Assembly: GCA_024516035.1 (NCBI GenBank) | Contig: CM044967.1 | Coordinates: 17,396,810-17,460,809 of the forward strand | Origin: Bactericera cockerelli | Lineage: Eukaryota; Arthropoda; Insecta; Hemiptera; Triozidae | Reading direction: 5' to 3' | DNA length: 64,000 nt | In this document: one piece after another, positions 9,918-22,191 of the stretch | Numbering within the stretch: position 1 is the stretch's first letter | Layout of the letters: every line of letters begins with the position of its first letter | Made by a program: the position numbers and the translations under genes | The notes under the pieces: generated by a model | What the model was told of the DNA's origin: nothing | Database searches by the model: none | The model's input: only the letters and a program-made list of their open reading frames with translations

Positions 9918-10504
9918 AACTGTACCATGTACCTATCTATTTTTTTTATGTACATCTAATATAACTTCTAACTTTTCTGTTTAATATTATACTGATACAC
10001 TGATTTCCCTGTTGAGTGGCAATTGATATTTCTGATTAAAAATACAATTAGGTAGACCATGGATCATCCAGGCGGACCCACCCATCTCCCAGTGACAGCT
10101 TCTTGTGACCACGGCCCCAGACTCTACTTTTCTATCCAAGCGCACAGGATGTAGGGGGTACCAGGACCAAACAATATTCAGATCGCTAAGGCGAGGACAA
10201 TTCGTTAATCTATTGATCATGAGAGGAGGTGGTCATAATATAAAATCTTCTCTGTCCCAAGAGAGAGACCCAAGAGTAATATTTATTTCTTAAAATATTA
10301 TTATCCACTCGGATATAATGATTCTAACTTTTTTTTATCGTGTCGATCCTTACTCTGACGTGGGTGTTAAACCTGTGAGTGCCCACACCCTCACGCAACG
10401 ACTTGTGCTACATGATGGATTTTTTTTTTCTCAGCTCAAATTGTTTTGTAAGTATGATCTACCAGAACGCATGCATGTAGACGAGTCTCAAGTTTCTGTA
10501 AGGA

Positions 10505-10767
10505 TAATAATAATAATAATATCGCCTTATTTATACTGCCCGATTAGGACTATTACGTCCCATTATTCCAGCAGTAAGCCCAAGACGTATTACTATGTGG
10601 TAAAAATCCCAAATGGGAGGATAACTTGTCTTGTCCCGGATGGGTTTCGAACCCGCGACCTCTGGAATCTCTGGATTCACACAGTGCCACCTTTACCACT
10701 GAGCTACCGGGACAGAAAACCACTGAGCTACCGGGACAGAAAACCACTGAGCTACCGGGACAGAAAG
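10505..10767 (-). mobile_element. SINE-B copy with a triplicated 5' head end
   Basis: A full copy ends with the 24-bp unit CCACTGAGCTACCGGGACAG plus AAAA repeated three times (10696-10767). On the SINE strand the first 20 bp of the tRNA-like head are therefore triplicated. Confidence 0.8.
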
Positions 10768-11752
10768 AAATGCCGACCGGTGAAAACAGTGAGAGGTAGA
10801 GATAGACCTGAGAGGCTCAACTTTTTTTGGGGGAGTGGTTACTCAATCACAACTTTTTTTAAAGTGGCTTTAAACCGCATGGTCATCAAGACTTTTTAGG
10901 ATCCTCCATTTGCTTGAAACTCACAAACAAGCTACTCGAATTAACCTCACATGCCTGAGTGGGGCTGGGAATATCCAGCATCACGAGGGTTCAAATTTGA
11001 ATGACCACTCACCCAAGTCTTAACCTCACTGGATGTTTCTTAACTTCAGTGACAGAGGCTTGACTGTTGAGATAGAGAAGTCGTAACTTGGAGGTCGGTC
11101 GTTCGGGTTGGTTATTAAGTTTGTGTTAACAATGAATCAATAGAGTCTTTGGTAAAGTATGGACACTAGACACAATAGATTTCATTAAGTAGCAGTGTCA
11201 ATTCAGTATAATCAGAATAAAGAGAAAAGTGAGAAGTTATACTAGATGTACATGAGTATCAGAACATACCTGGACAGCTGTTTCGAGCTTTTTGTGCAGA
11301 TTCTACTGAAACCTTCAACCCGGTCATATTATAATATTAGTATAGCAATAGTATAGTTTGTGATGCCGAGTTCCGGCCCGAATCTAGTACAACTTCTCAC
11401 TTTTCTGTTTATACCTACTGACTGTTTTTTACAAAAACTATAAAATATGTAAGACTTTATCCTATAAAATATCCTATCCTATCAAATATATAAGACCTGT
11501 TTGACTGCTGGAGTAAAGGGACTTTTCAGTCTTATCTCGGCAGTATAAACAAGGTATATTCTATTCTATTCTAAAACCATCATGCACCATGTGCGGTCAA
11601 TAATTTTCACCAACACAATAGGAATAATTAATAATCATAACAAAGAATGCGTCATAATATTTTATTATTAATAATCATAAAAATCTTCCAAAACAAAATG
11701 ACACCTTATATAATTCCACGCATCTATCCCATCTTCATATCCTTATAATCTG
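10768..11752. other. Spacer with old repeat pieces
   Basis: No gene seen. At 11224-11400 there is a minus-strand copy of the CAGCTGTC dispersed family, including a CTTCTCACTTTTCTGTTT piece at 11393. At 11505-11570 there is a + strand tail with GAGTAAAGGGACTTTTCAG and CGGCAGTATAAACAAGG, then TATTC repeats. Confidence 0.45.
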
Positions 11753-11897
11753 AAAGTTATCATATTTGTATTAATTATTTTCGTGATGTCACAACTACTC
11801 AAACTCGTTTACTAAATCTTTGTTGAACTTGGGACTCAAACCATCGACCTCCAGGTTACAAGCCCGCCGCCTTATCGATCAAGCTACTGAGGTCGGT
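11753..11897 (-). mobile_element. SINE-C copy
   Basis: Head and body complete. A 31-bp duplicate of the head end (GCCTTATCGATCAAGCTACT) recurs at 11968-11998. Confidence 0.75.
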
Positions 11898-12401
11898 CTT
11901 TATTACTTAAGGATCGAGAAAGAAACAAAACCACTTTGTATACCTGTAAAGTCTAGAAAGTAAGGCTACTGCCTTATCGATCAAGCTACTGAGGTCGATC
12001 ATATCCTAGTAATCTACCAACACAATTTCCTTTGGGTAACAGCAAGTCGTGTGATGTTCACACCAGATAATGTCCTCTTTGGTATTCTAACTAGATTAGA
12101 AACATTATTGGACGGTCTCAATATTTCCATGCAGCTCTGGCTACTGTTGATAAGCTGGGGCGTAACGGTTTATTGTGTCTTTCACTGATTCTACACCTAG
12201 GTCGCGGTGTTCTATGTGATTCCTAATATACCGAGGAGTCGAGGAGCATTATAACAATGTCCTCGAGTTCTTTGTTCCGGAATCATCAATTTGGAGTATG
12301 TTATTAGCCTTGTTGCATCGCCAATGCTGGAGTAGGTTCAAACTAGACAGGCCAGGTTTGTTGCTTTCTTTTTTTTTCACATTGAAGTTAGTTTTTTTTT
12401 G

Positions 12402-12496
12402 TACTTTGGATGTTACGGGTCCATACCTCGTGAGGAAATATTGTACATATACTTTGGATGTTACGGGTCCACTCATACCTCGTGAGGAAATATGAG
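12402..12496 (+). repeat. Two tandem copies of a 48-bp unit with CATACCTCGTGAGGAAA
   Basis: TACTTTGGATGTTACGGGTC then CCTCGTGAGGAAATAT is repeated. Single longer relatives occur at 31972-32130 and 61825-61960. Confidence 0.65.
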
Positions 12497-12727
12497 TAAT
12501 TATTTCGTTATCTGTATGGCGGCATGACGAGCAAATATTTAGCTTACACAAAATTAGAGACTCGTACAGATTCTGATGAAACCCTCTCAGTCAGTCAAAA
12601 CAGAAAAGTGAGAAATTCTACACAGATGTTATTCATTACTGATATGACAAGATACAAGGATATTGCACTCTGCACTCTTCCCTCGCAGAAATGTGGTCAC
12701 CAGGGCCTCTCAATTGGCGAGTCTATA

Positions 12728-12879
12728 ACAAAAAAGTGAGAAGAACTTCTCGAATTTATTCATTACCAAAAAAGTGAGAAGTTCTACTCGAATTTATTCA
12801 TTACCAAAAAAGTGAGAAGTTCTACTCGGATTTATTCATTACCAAAAAAAGTGAGAAGACTGAGAAGTTCTACTCAGAC
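12728..12879 (+). repeat. Tandem array of a 38-bp unit
   Basis: AAAAAAGTGAGAAGTTCTAC then TCGAATTTATTCATTACC is repeated about four times. The GTGAGAAGTTCTAC part is the dispersed motif seen throughout the window. Confidence 0.75.
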
Positions 12880-12989
12880 ACATTACTGAAAGGAGATACA
12901 AGGAGATATGACACGGAACACTCTCCCCTGGCAGAGATGAGGTCACGTAAAGTCCTGAAGGTGGGTAGGGAAGTGGACTCATCAGGAGG

Positions 12990-13625
12990 ACTGAGCTGCA
13001 CTTGGGTCCGGAAGTAGTGTGGGAGGTTTACGGGTGCTAGGACTGCTAGCAGGGTTTGGGCCGGGAACTGTAGAGTGTACATAAGTTAATAAGTCCTAGC
13101 AACTTCTCACTAAAATCTGAGTAAAGAAGTGAGTCTGAGTCACTAAACTAGGACTGCTAGCAGGGTTTAGGCTGGGAACTGTAGAGTGTACATAAGTTAA
13201 TAAGTCCTAGCAACTTCTCACTAAAATCTGAGTAAAGAAGTTGCTAGGACTGCTAGCAGGGTTTGGGCCGGGAACTGTAGAGTGTACATAAGTTAATAAG
13301 TCCTAGCAACTTCTCACTAAAATCTGAGTAAAGAAGTGAGTCTGAGTCACTAAACTAGGACTGCTAGCAGGGTTTAGGCTGGGAACTGTAGAGTGTACAT
13401 AAGTTAATAAGTCCTAGCAACTTCTCACTAAAATCTGAGTAAAGAAGTTGCTAGGACTGCTAGCAGGGTTTGGGCCGGGGACTGTAGAGTGTACATAAGT
13501 TGGTAATAGCCACAGTACTCAGATTTTAGTGAGAAGTTGCTAGGACTGTTAGCAGAGTTTGGGCCGGGAACTGTAGAGTGCACATAAGTTGATAATAGCC
13601 ACTTTACTCAGAGTTCACTGAGAAA
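12990..13625 (+). repeat. Complex tandem array with alternating hairpin units
   Basis: A core (GACTGCTAGCAGGGTTTGGG then CCGGGAACTGTAGAGTG and TACATAAGTT) recurs at least six times at spacings of about 105-120 bp. Two units carry a perfect 16-bp stem, AGTCCTAGCAACTTCT with its inverse (13203-13251 and 13410-13458). Others replace the right arm with GTGAGTCTGAGTCAC. Confidence 0.8.
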
Positions 13626-13663
13626 TTCTACGGGTCGTAGTCAATATATTGAATAGTGTAAAT

Positions 13664-14536
13664 TATACAGGGTGGGGCAAAAGTCTGGAAACCCCTGAAT
13701 AACTTTCGAATGGCTTCTTCGGTAAAATTAAAATTTGGTATGGTAAACCGGGCTAATAAGACCTTCTTTTAGAGTGGGGTCGATTTTTGTTACCGGCTCC
13801 CATGTCGGGGCCGGGGGGGCCAACTTCATTTTTTTAAATACGAACCCCCACCTTGCGATACATTTTTGAAGAGGGCTTTAAATAAAAAATACATTGGTGC
13901 AAATTTTATTTTTTAAATATTAAATGTTTGCAAATGGCGTCCAACTTTGTGTATGCAGAAAAGTCTGGAAACCCCTGAATATCTTTCGAAAGGGCTTTCT
14001 CAGTAAATTTAAAATTGTGTACGGTAATCCTTGGTAATTAGACCTTTTATTAGAATGGGACCGATTTTTTTTACCGGCCCCCCATGTCGGGGCCAGGGAG
14101 GCCAACCTCATTTTTTTTAAATACGAAACCCCACCTTGCGATACATTTTTGGAAAGGTCTAATTACTCCGACTTACCGTGCACAATTTTAAATTTACTGA
14201 GAAAGCCTTTTCAAAAGATATTCAGGGGTTTCCAGACTTTACTGCATACACAAAGTTGGACGCCATTTGCAAACAGTTAATATTTAAAAAATAAAATTTG
14301 CATCAATGTATTTCTTATTTAAAGCCCTCTCCAAAAATGTATCGCAAGGTGGGGGTTTGTATTTAAAAAAATGAAGTTTGCCCCCCTGGCCCCGACATGG
14401 GGGCCGGTAACAAAAATCGACCCCACTCTAAAAGAAGGTCTTATTAGCCCGGTTTACCATACAAAATTTTAATTTTACCGAAGAAGCCATTCGAAAGTTA
14501 TTCAGGGGTTTCCAGACTTTTGCCCCACCCTGTATA
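13664..14536. mobile_element. 873-bp palindromic (foldback) element
   Basis: The ends are TATACAGGGTGGGGCAAAAG and its inverse CTTTTGCCCCACCCTGTATA. The arms stay inverse-complementary nearly to the centre at about 14160. Within the left arm the segment AGTCTGGAAACCCCTGAATA then CTTTCGAA occurs twice (13691 and 13962), so each arm is itself an internal duplication. I see no transposase. The element fits a non-autonomous foldback DNA element with a TA target. Confidence 0.8.
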
Positions 14537-14640
14537 CAGTGAAACCTGGATATACCTTCGAAAACTGGCTATAAGAGGAACCTGGATATAAGAGAAAAAA
14601 TTCTGGTCCCTTGAATTCTATTACACCCTAGGTTTGCCTG
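14534..14640 (+). mobile_element. Pogo/Tigger-like MITE fragment
   Basis: TACAGTGAAACCTGGATATA starts directly at the end of the foldback element, followed by GGATATAAGAGAAAAAATTC. The same family with both ends is at 47088-47262. The right end here is not clear. Confidence 0.4.
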
Positions 14641-14851
14641 CATACGTATACGTACTATAGGTAGTTAACACAGCTCTTGGTGAAAATGGGATTAAATGAT
14701 AAATTTAAGATAAGCCACACCCTCAAGTCGGAATTTCAACCAAGTACTTCCCACTATAGCCCGAGTTGAGGGACAGTTTGAAAATAACATTGCGTATAAT
14801 GAAATTCTATGCCAATATAGAACTTTTATTTTATGCCCCTACAATCTCTAA

Positions 14852-14996
14852 GGACCGAATTCTAAAACAAGATTAAAGTTGAGATAAGCCGCACTGTTCC
14901 TCAAATTGGACTGTAGTGCGCTCTGATTGGTTGAAACTCGGACTTGAATAAAGGTCTGGCTTATCTTAAATTTAATTCTGTTTTGAATCTCGGCCC
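14852..14996. mobile_element. Harbinger-like MITE
   Basis: 145 bp with terminal inverted repeats GGACCGAATTCTAAAACAAG and, inverted at the right, GGGCCGAGATTCAAAACAGA. The interior shares TAGTGCGCTCTGATTGGTTG with the copy at 25655-25800. Flanking bases are TAA and TTC, so the target duplication here is lost or absent. Confidence 0.6.
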
Positions 14997-15055
14997 TTCT
15001 TAGTTCAAAATAGCTGCGGGGATTAAAAACAGACCTTAAAGCAGTTGGCCTGGGT

Positions 15056-15174
15056 GAAGGTCTGCCTTTGTGGAAACGGAAAAACTCGGTCAGAATTTTC
15101 CGCTCCGGCCGGGATTCGAACCCACAACCTTCGGGTCAGTAACCAATGCTCTTAGCCACTGCGCCACGGAGGTC
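15056..15174 (-). mobile_element. SINE-D copy
   Basis: Head on the minus strand: CCTCCGTGGCGCAGTGGCTA, then box B GGGTTCGAATCCCGGCCGGA, then GAAAATTCTGACCGAG. It stops at TGGAAACGG, as the first copy does at CGGAAACGG. Confidence 0.7.
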
Positions 15175-15377
15175 GCGGCTAATGAACTACGAAGAGAGAC
15201 GCATCTCCTCGAGAAGTCTGTAGTGTTAGATTATAATGGAACGAGAGGTACCCCATCAAGACCGCACGTTGATGAAGAGAGTGAGTAAATCAGACTAAAA
15301 TTCTGACACCGGAAGAGGCGGGTCGGAATTCAAACAGATTAGATATTCCGAAATGGAGGGAGAGTGGATGGGGGGCC

Positions 15378-15663
15378 CAAAATAAATGTTTATTCTTACT
15401 TTCTAGTACCTGGAAGATATAGAAAGTAATACCGACCTCAGTAGCTTGATCGATAACGCCAAAATAAATGTTTATTCTTACTTTCTAGGACCTGGAAGAT
15501 ATAGAAAGTAATACCGACCTCAGTACCTCAGTAGCTTGATCGATAAGGCGGCGGACTTGTAACCTGGAGTTCGGTGGTTCAAGTCCCGGTTTCAGCTTGG
15601 ATTTAGTAAAGCGAGTTTGAGTAGTTGTGATATCACGAAAGTGATTAACACAAATATGATAGC
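15378..15663 (+). mobile_element. SINE-C copy inside a tandemly duplicated junction
   Basis: A segment AATAAATGTTTATTCTTACT ... ACCGACCTCAGTAGCTTGAT occurs twice (from 15381 and from 15462). The second copy continues into a full SINE-C (15515-15663). The first stops after the first 25 bp of the SINE. This is a local duplication that copied the SINE start. Confidence 0.7.
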
Positions 15664-16849
15664 TATAGAAAGTAACAGACCATCTTGTAGAAAATTCTCA
15701 CTTTTTCAGTTTTAACTGACTGATTTTACTGATAATAACCTGTAAAATCCAGAAAGTATCACATCATTTTAATAATAACTACTACTTTTTCTTAAATTTA
15801 TAGGATTCAGAAAGTAAAACACCAAATGGTAGAATTTATCACTTTTTTGTTTTAACCGAAAGATTTTACAGATATTAACTTGTAAGATCTAGTAAGTATC
15901 CTACCATTTGTTAATAATTAGGTACTTTCTTTTACATTCAAGGTCTAGAAAGTAACAGACTCTTTGGCATCACGTGGTAACTTTTGAAAATTTCAACTAC
16001 TGAAAAAACCGTTCCAAAATAGTTTAAGAAAAGTCATGTGCTTTACATTCTGAAATTACATTTTCAGTTTCATCACTCCGTCATTTACCGTTTTTGAGAT
16101 ATTCCAGAAATGGCTACCATCAACAATTACTAACTATCTATTTTATTTAAAAAATTCATCGTACCTTAAAGTCATAGAGGTATTAGAAAATTAGAAAGTA
16201 AAAGATGTGAATACTTTCTACATAGAATATACGTACAGCTAAAATAAAATACTTTATTTTATATCATCTGCAATATTACTGTAAATTAAATAGAAATGCT
16301 ACTTTAACCACCGAAAGAACCAAAATGAATAAGATAGTTAGAGAACTTCAATGATTGAATAAATGATCATACCAGTTATTGCTTGATAGTTATAATCTAT
16401 AACTTTCAAGTGAAGGTATTTGGATTAAAAAAAAAGAAATTTGTTTTTTTTTTCAGTGGTAGTTTTTTTGGAGTATATCAATACTTTTTGTAAATCTAGT
16501 AGGGCTGATGTTAGGGGCGTAAAAACCGAAGATATATAGGGGCGTGAAAAACCGGGTGAAATGGTTTGATTAAAGATACACTGCCCCACTGCCGTGCTTG
16601 CTGGAACTTGGCCTGGTTCCCTCTGATGCTTTCTATGCATTACAGGAAACAGAAAATATTATTTTTTTATTTTCATACTTTGAACTTAACATCTCAGGAA
16701 AAACTTTGTATTCCTTTCATCTTACAGGTCTTAATTGACTTTTGGTATAGTAGGATTTTCTATTTTATTCAAAAATACAGGTACGAAAATACTTGTATAC
16801 CTATACAGATAAGTCTAAATAAAATGGTATACAGGATAGTGTATAGTAG
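15664..16849. other. Spacer with decayed AGAAAGTA-type repeats
   Basis: Motifs of the type AAATCCAGAAAGTAT recur at about 90-bp intervals between 15660 and 15970. One is a TAGAAAATTCTCACTTTTTC piece (15690). No gene seen. Confidence 0.4.
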
Positions 16850-17235
16850 AACAGGATATAATAGAAACCTCTTTATAATAGAGAAAATCTCAGGTCCCTG
16901 CATCACCTGTTTATGTATAATAGAGAACTGACTGTGTTAGAAAACTCTCTATAATCGAGAAAATCTGAGGTCCCTGGATCACCTGTTTATGTATAAGAAA
17001 GAACTGACTATATTAGAAAAATCTTTATAATCGAGAAAATCTCAGGTCCCTGCATCACCTGTTTATGTATAATAGAGAACTGACTATATTAGAAACCACT
17101 TTATAATAGAGAAAATCTCAGGTCCCTGCATCACCTGTTTATGTAGAATTGAGAACTGACTATATTAAGTACCTCTCAATAACAGACTTTTTGCTCTGTC
17201 CCTTGGGTTCTATTATAATACAAAATCCAGGTTCG
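16850..17235 (+). repeat. Tandem array of a 76-bp unit, pogo-like family
   Basis: CTCTTTATAATAGAGAAAAT then CTCAGGTCCCTGCATCACCT and GTTTATGTATAATAGAGAAC repeats four times (starts near 16868, 16944, 17021 and 17097). It closes with ATCCAGGTTCGACTCTA, the typical end of the pogo-like MITE at 47088. The array therefore probably arose inside such an element. Confidence 0.75.
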
Positions 17236-18670
17236 ACTCTACCGTCTGTTACAAAATTTAATGATCAAAAAAGTAAAAAGCCAAACGATTAGAACGCACG
17301 GGATTCTGGTACCGCAGGAAAATTTGAACAAGGTCAATCTATTGCGAAATGGGCAGAAAGTATAACACAAGTCACTCACAAGTGAACAGTGCGAGCTCTG
17401 AGGTTTCGAGCAAACTTGAAATCTAGAGGCACATGAGCCCGATGCACTGTTATACCTATAGTAAGCTTTAGTCAGAATGAAGAATCGTAACCAAATAACA
17501 ATGAAAAGCAAAAGGTGCCTAGTGCTGCGTCTCTGATTCTGATACAACTATGCTCAGTAACCAGTAATGATTCAGTATGAATCAACTCGGTATGCTTCGC
17601 AGGTGACGGTGTGCCGATCTCTATATTGTTGCCTGTTGCATGCAATCAATATCGCGCGTGATCCCCTAAAATTCGTCTTACTGTGTGTGGAAATTAACTT
17701 TAAAAATAAATCATTTGCCATCAATTGGTTGAACATGTTTTTTTTCAATGTCCGTTGTACAAGTGTGATTAGCAGCCAAGTGTTCGTTTTTAAACCTATT
17801 TAATTCGCGCTTTTATTATTTTTTACAAATTAAAAAATTAAAAAAAAAAATAATTCAAGGTGCATAAATGTTGAGATAGTCTGATAATTCAAACAATTTT
17901 TTAGCGCAACTTTTTCAGCTAAAACATTATGTACGCATGTCTATTGTTGGTTTCACAAAAGTGCTTTTACGAACCCATTGAATATCGGTTCACCTATAAT
18001 ATGATTATTCACTACGATACCTCTGTTACTTTGCATTAAGTTCAGAGTTCATGGTGTTCAATGCTTAACAGTTATTTTGATAACTACTACTAATTTTCTT
18101 GCTGCAAATTGTTGATGTTGAAACTAGAAATGAAGTGTTTTACTGTGTTTTTTTTGCTTCACTCTTGCAGTAATAGAATAATTTAAATCTGAAAAGATTT
18201 TTTAATTCAATACAAGTATTGAACTGACTATCAAAATCAACCATATCATTAGTGTCACCATAGCGAACATGGTTGCAATACTCTCAGCTGTGATAATTCT
18301 CTTAGATGTAGGTAGTTCTTCAATAATATAATAGAACTGTTTATAGGGGCCTATTCCACAATTCCTCATATCGCCAAATTTTAAAAATAATTGTCTGGGG
18401 TACTACTCAATTTCTAATCCTAAACTCTGTAAGTTCCAAGTGACCAAAACTACCAAGGAAGTAAAAATCCCTTGAACCAGCGCAACTTATTCCTAATTCC
18501 AGTGTGATAACTTAATGTATTTAATGTCTATAATTAAACCTCTAACGGACGTGCTAGTATTGTGTTCTCAAGTATTTGCTATGTAAAGTGGGTAACATTT
18601 TGCAGTGAAATTTTTGCTACTAATAATATAAAACCTACCTACATGTTAATTGATTCCACGGTGTGGTATT
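17236..18670 (+). other. Upstream region and 5' UTR of the Sox gene
   Basis: No repeat family and no other gene are recognised. A TAA in frame with the Sox ATG lies at 18647-18649. The core promoter and transcription start cannot be placed from sequence alone. The comparative lack of SINEs next to the gene start is notable in this repeat-rich window. Confidence 0.4.
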
Positions 18671-18747
18671 ATGTCTTCTACAACCGATATCAAAGAGGAA
18701 CCACAACAACCAATCGATAATAATATGAATCCTAATCTGTATAGAAC
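18671..18747 (+). CDS. Sox15: Sox15 (SoxF), first coding exon
   Basis: 25 full codons plus two bases, starting MSSTTDIKEEPQQPIDNN and ending ...NLYR. It is followed by a consensus donor GTAAGT at 18748. An in-frame stop 21 bp upstream makes this ATG the first usable one in this exon. The last two bases (AC) join the first base of the next exon (T) to give Thr and stay in frame with its ATG, so the intron is phase 2. IKEE at residues 7-10 fits a SUMO-acceptor motif, a common regulatory site in Sox factors. The link to exon 2 is inferred from frame and splice signals, not transcript data. Exon 2 could alternatively start translation at its own first ATG. Confidence 0.7.
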
Positions 18748-18929
18748 GTAAGTATACTTTAATAACTAATCAGGTATCCAGTTTAGAATTCTTAATGATA
18801 TTGCTCAATATTTTGTTACTTTCCTTATCCAGAAAATGGAAATCAATGTAATAGGCTCAAAATATTCCATGTCATTTTTCTAATGCATACACACATTTTG
18901 GTGTCCCTTGAATATAAATCCAAATTTTC

Positions 18930-19245
18930 AGCTATCAGTGCGTTTTTGTGTATGTTTATAAGTTTGTTATGAGTTTGTATGTGTTATATGGATGTGTGTA
19001 TTTGTGTATGTGTTCGTGTGTGTTTTTGTGTTAGAGTTCTGTGTTTTTGTGTTATATATGCTGTGTACGAGTGTTTTTGTCTGTCTGTGATGTTTGTGTT
19101 AGTTTGTTTAGTGTCTGTGTCTATTTTTGTGTGCGTTTTTGTACATGTACTACATGCCTATGTCAGTATTTGTAAATTTTGTTTCTGTTTTTATGTTTGT
19201 GGTGTGTATGTGTGCTGTGTCTGTGTTTGTGACGATCTAGCTAAG
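18930..19245 (+). repeat. GT-rich low-complexity tract
   Basis: TGTGT(A/T/C) runs dominate. The open frame across it (18979-19293), rich in Cys and Val, is a by-product of the composition. Confidence 0.75.
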
Positions 19246-21459
19246 CAGTCGAAGTTTCTGAAGGCTACTATTACTCTGTTGTTGTTGTTGTAGTGGCGCC
19301 GATGTAAGCTGTGTGTAGTTGTTTCTCTGCGATATGTTTTGCTGTCTAGATTCTGGAATATGCGCAAACATGAGTTGTTTTCTTTTTCATATCTAAGAAA
19401 TTTTATGTCGCAAGATACGTAATGATAAAACGCAAGATACGTAAGTAATAAGATAAAACAGCAGTCTAATATAGATATTATATTTTATAGTTTCAAATCT
19501 ATATTATTGGGTGTTTGCCAAAAGTTGCATAATATTCAAAAATTCCATTCAAAACTCAAAAATTTGAGTCATAAAAAATATGATCCAAATAACAAGGGCC
19601 CAGCGGAAAGTGATAAATAGCCATTTTCACAAGGGATTCTCTGGTGATTAATCTATTTTTTTTATATATATCTTTTATACCTTCTTTGGTACAAAATTGT
19701 AATTGGCAATTTTGTGCTGTAACCTATGAATAGGTATAATATATTTTGGTAGTCTTCTTACTTTTTGACCTGGCGTAGCGATGTGCTACTTTGCTCCTTA
19801 ATGATAGTAAAATTATTCTACACGTGTACACTAGTGTACATGTTACTGAACTGGACGGACTGACCGAGGTATAAATGTGTGCTTGTATGTATGTACTATG
19901 TATGTATGTGTGTAAACAGTGGCAATAGATTGACCATGTTGTTGGTGTTTAAGTCAAAGCAAAAGTGTTAAGATGTAGAACAATTAGGGGACTGATTGTC
20001 ATTTTATCAGCAGCACAATCAAAGTTTAGAAAATTCCACCCAAAAACCGAAGATGAACATTTGAAACGAAATACATCAGAAAAAAACAGAAGTGAAAACA
20101 TTCTGACCCTTCAAAAAACCGCTACAGGTATCCCAGATAATTTGAAGAAAATAAATCAACACTTCAACATGTGGCATCAAATACCCTGGGGGAAAAAAAA
20201 GCCACAGACAGATTTGCTTGACCAATCAAACGAGTTCTTCGAACATACACTAATGGAAAAGAGATAATTTCACTAAATATTTTGCTAACATCCAAAACAA
20301 GAGAACAAAGATTTTCAGCACGCAAAAATATCACTGGTAAAAGACAAGTATAGTGGATTTAAAATAAAAAAAAAAACAAAGAAAATTAAGGATACAATGA
20401 ACGACTTATTGAAATACATCGACTTTTTGAAACTCCCACAAATATTCAGGGAAAAAAGTAGGTACCAGCAAAAAAAAAAAGAAAAAAAAAAATCCCTAAC
20501 CTCAGAATAAACATTAAACAAGCCAACTAAAGGATACACAAGGCAAATGATAAACACTATAAATAGTATGGTCAAAATAAAAAAGCTATAGTTCATATAA
20601 AAATATTCAAAACAGAGGCTCAAGATTCAATCAAAGGAAAGTCAAGCTTGGTTATCTACAAAGGTAAAGTACTTTCTTCGAGGTATTTCAAGTTTTGTTT
20701 TAGTATGATCTCAACCCACCAACTAATAAAACAATTTTATACTAAGTGGCAACAACGTTGAATAAATGTGCACTACAATGGACCTTTCAACACTCACTAT
20801 CTTGCTTACGGAAGAGAACAAATTACAAGAAATAGGTACAAAAATGGACCTCTCTAACACTTATTAACTTTCTCACAGAAAGGAAGCTGAACTTTTCATC
20901 AGGCAAATCATTGGGAAAACTTTTCACAACATGGTCTAAAGAAGTCACAAGTTGAAATCCACAATTATAGCCAAAAAACCCTACTGTCACTCACCCTAAG
21001 ATCTTAGTTCCAGAATGTGTTCCCCTATTTCTTACTCTTGAACAATCATGAACTCATGCAATTATTATTGAAAAAAAATTAACAACTCGAAAAAAGAAGC
21101 TAGACAATCGTAAAGAAGTACTTGCTCGAAATATTAGGTCATTATCCATTTTCAACTATTTACTATAAGGTTACCCATTAGGGTTACCTCAACTTTAATT
21201 AAATCATTGGAAGACGGTTCAAGCGAGCCAGAATGCATTACTTAATACTGTCCACAGATTGTCACCTAACGACACAGCAAGCCCATCTGTCATAATCTCT
21301 ACATTAAAATAAAGATTTTCCCTGTCAAGTCTAACAACACCATGTTAGCAAAATAATGTTATTTACTCTCACGTCAGAAACAAGTTAACGATGTCACACC
21401 TTGTCATACCCCGACGTTGCTGACTTGACTATAAAAATACTCCATCAAATGATCTCTAT

Positions 21460-21652
21460 AATAATAAATATCGCCTTATTTATACTGCCCGATTAAGACT
21501 ACTAAGTCCCATTATTCCAGCAGTAAGACGTATTATTATGTGGTAAAAATCCAAATGGGAGGATAACTTGTCTTGTCCGGCTGGGTTTCGAACCACGACC
21601 TCTAGAAATCTCTGATTCACAGAGTGCCGCCTTACCACTGAGTACCGGGACA
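21460..21652 (-). mobile_element. SINE-B copy in Sox15 intron 1
   Basis: Nearly full length, but with at least six single-base deletions against the other copies (for example TGTCCGGCTGGG and GAGTACCGGGA). These could be age or assembly error. Confidence 0.8.
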
Positions 21653-22008
21653 TACAACAGTTCACACAAGATTAGTTGAGAAAGCTATAAACAACTTACA
21701 TTCGCAACGGTGTTCTGAAACCCTACAGATATTTAGGAGAAAAAAAAACTGCCTGGAATAACCAGGATAACCCTTGTTCAGTCCCGGTCAGGATAACCCT
21801 GTATCAATGACACTTAATTCATACTTGAATTGTCTCGTCTGGGGAGAAGTGTAGATTAATTTGAGACACAACTAATCACCCATGTCACCGTTCACTTGTT
21901 GAATTGCCCAATACCACTCAAACTTTTTGTTTTGTGTGGTTGAAACCAATTGAAGTTGTAGAGTTTCAACTCTACCAATAGTTGTGGAAACAGTGGCAGT
22001 CAAGTCGT

Positions 22009-22191
22009 GCACTGGTAGTCAAGTGGTTAGGCGCTACTCTGGTAATCCAGGTAGCGTAGGATCCGTTGGTTCGAATCCCACCCAGTGCATGAATTTTTCC
22101 TCATTAATTTGAGTTTATAACCACATAATAATAAGACTCTGAGGATTAAGTGGTAGAAAATTCTTTGAGCATTAACCTCGCCTGGTGGTTA
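22009..22191 (+). mobile_element. SINE-A copy with replaced 3' end
   Basis: Complete up to CTCGCCTGGTGGTTAC. The usual CCACTAAAGAGTG tail is missing. In its place is a hairpin, CAGCAGTTCCA pairing with TGGAACTGCTG (22195-22222), followed further on by an A-run at 22279-22291. Confidence 0.75.

Noticed and set aside
18979..19293. 104-codon Cys/Val-rich open frame
   Set aside because: It lies on a GT-rich low-complexity tract in Sox15 intron 1. The composition alone explains the lack of stops.
19965..20267. 100-codon Lys-rich open frame
   Set aside because: No recognisable domain, no splice or promoter context, and the surrounding DNA is A-rich. It could be a relic of an unknown element but I cannot support a gene.
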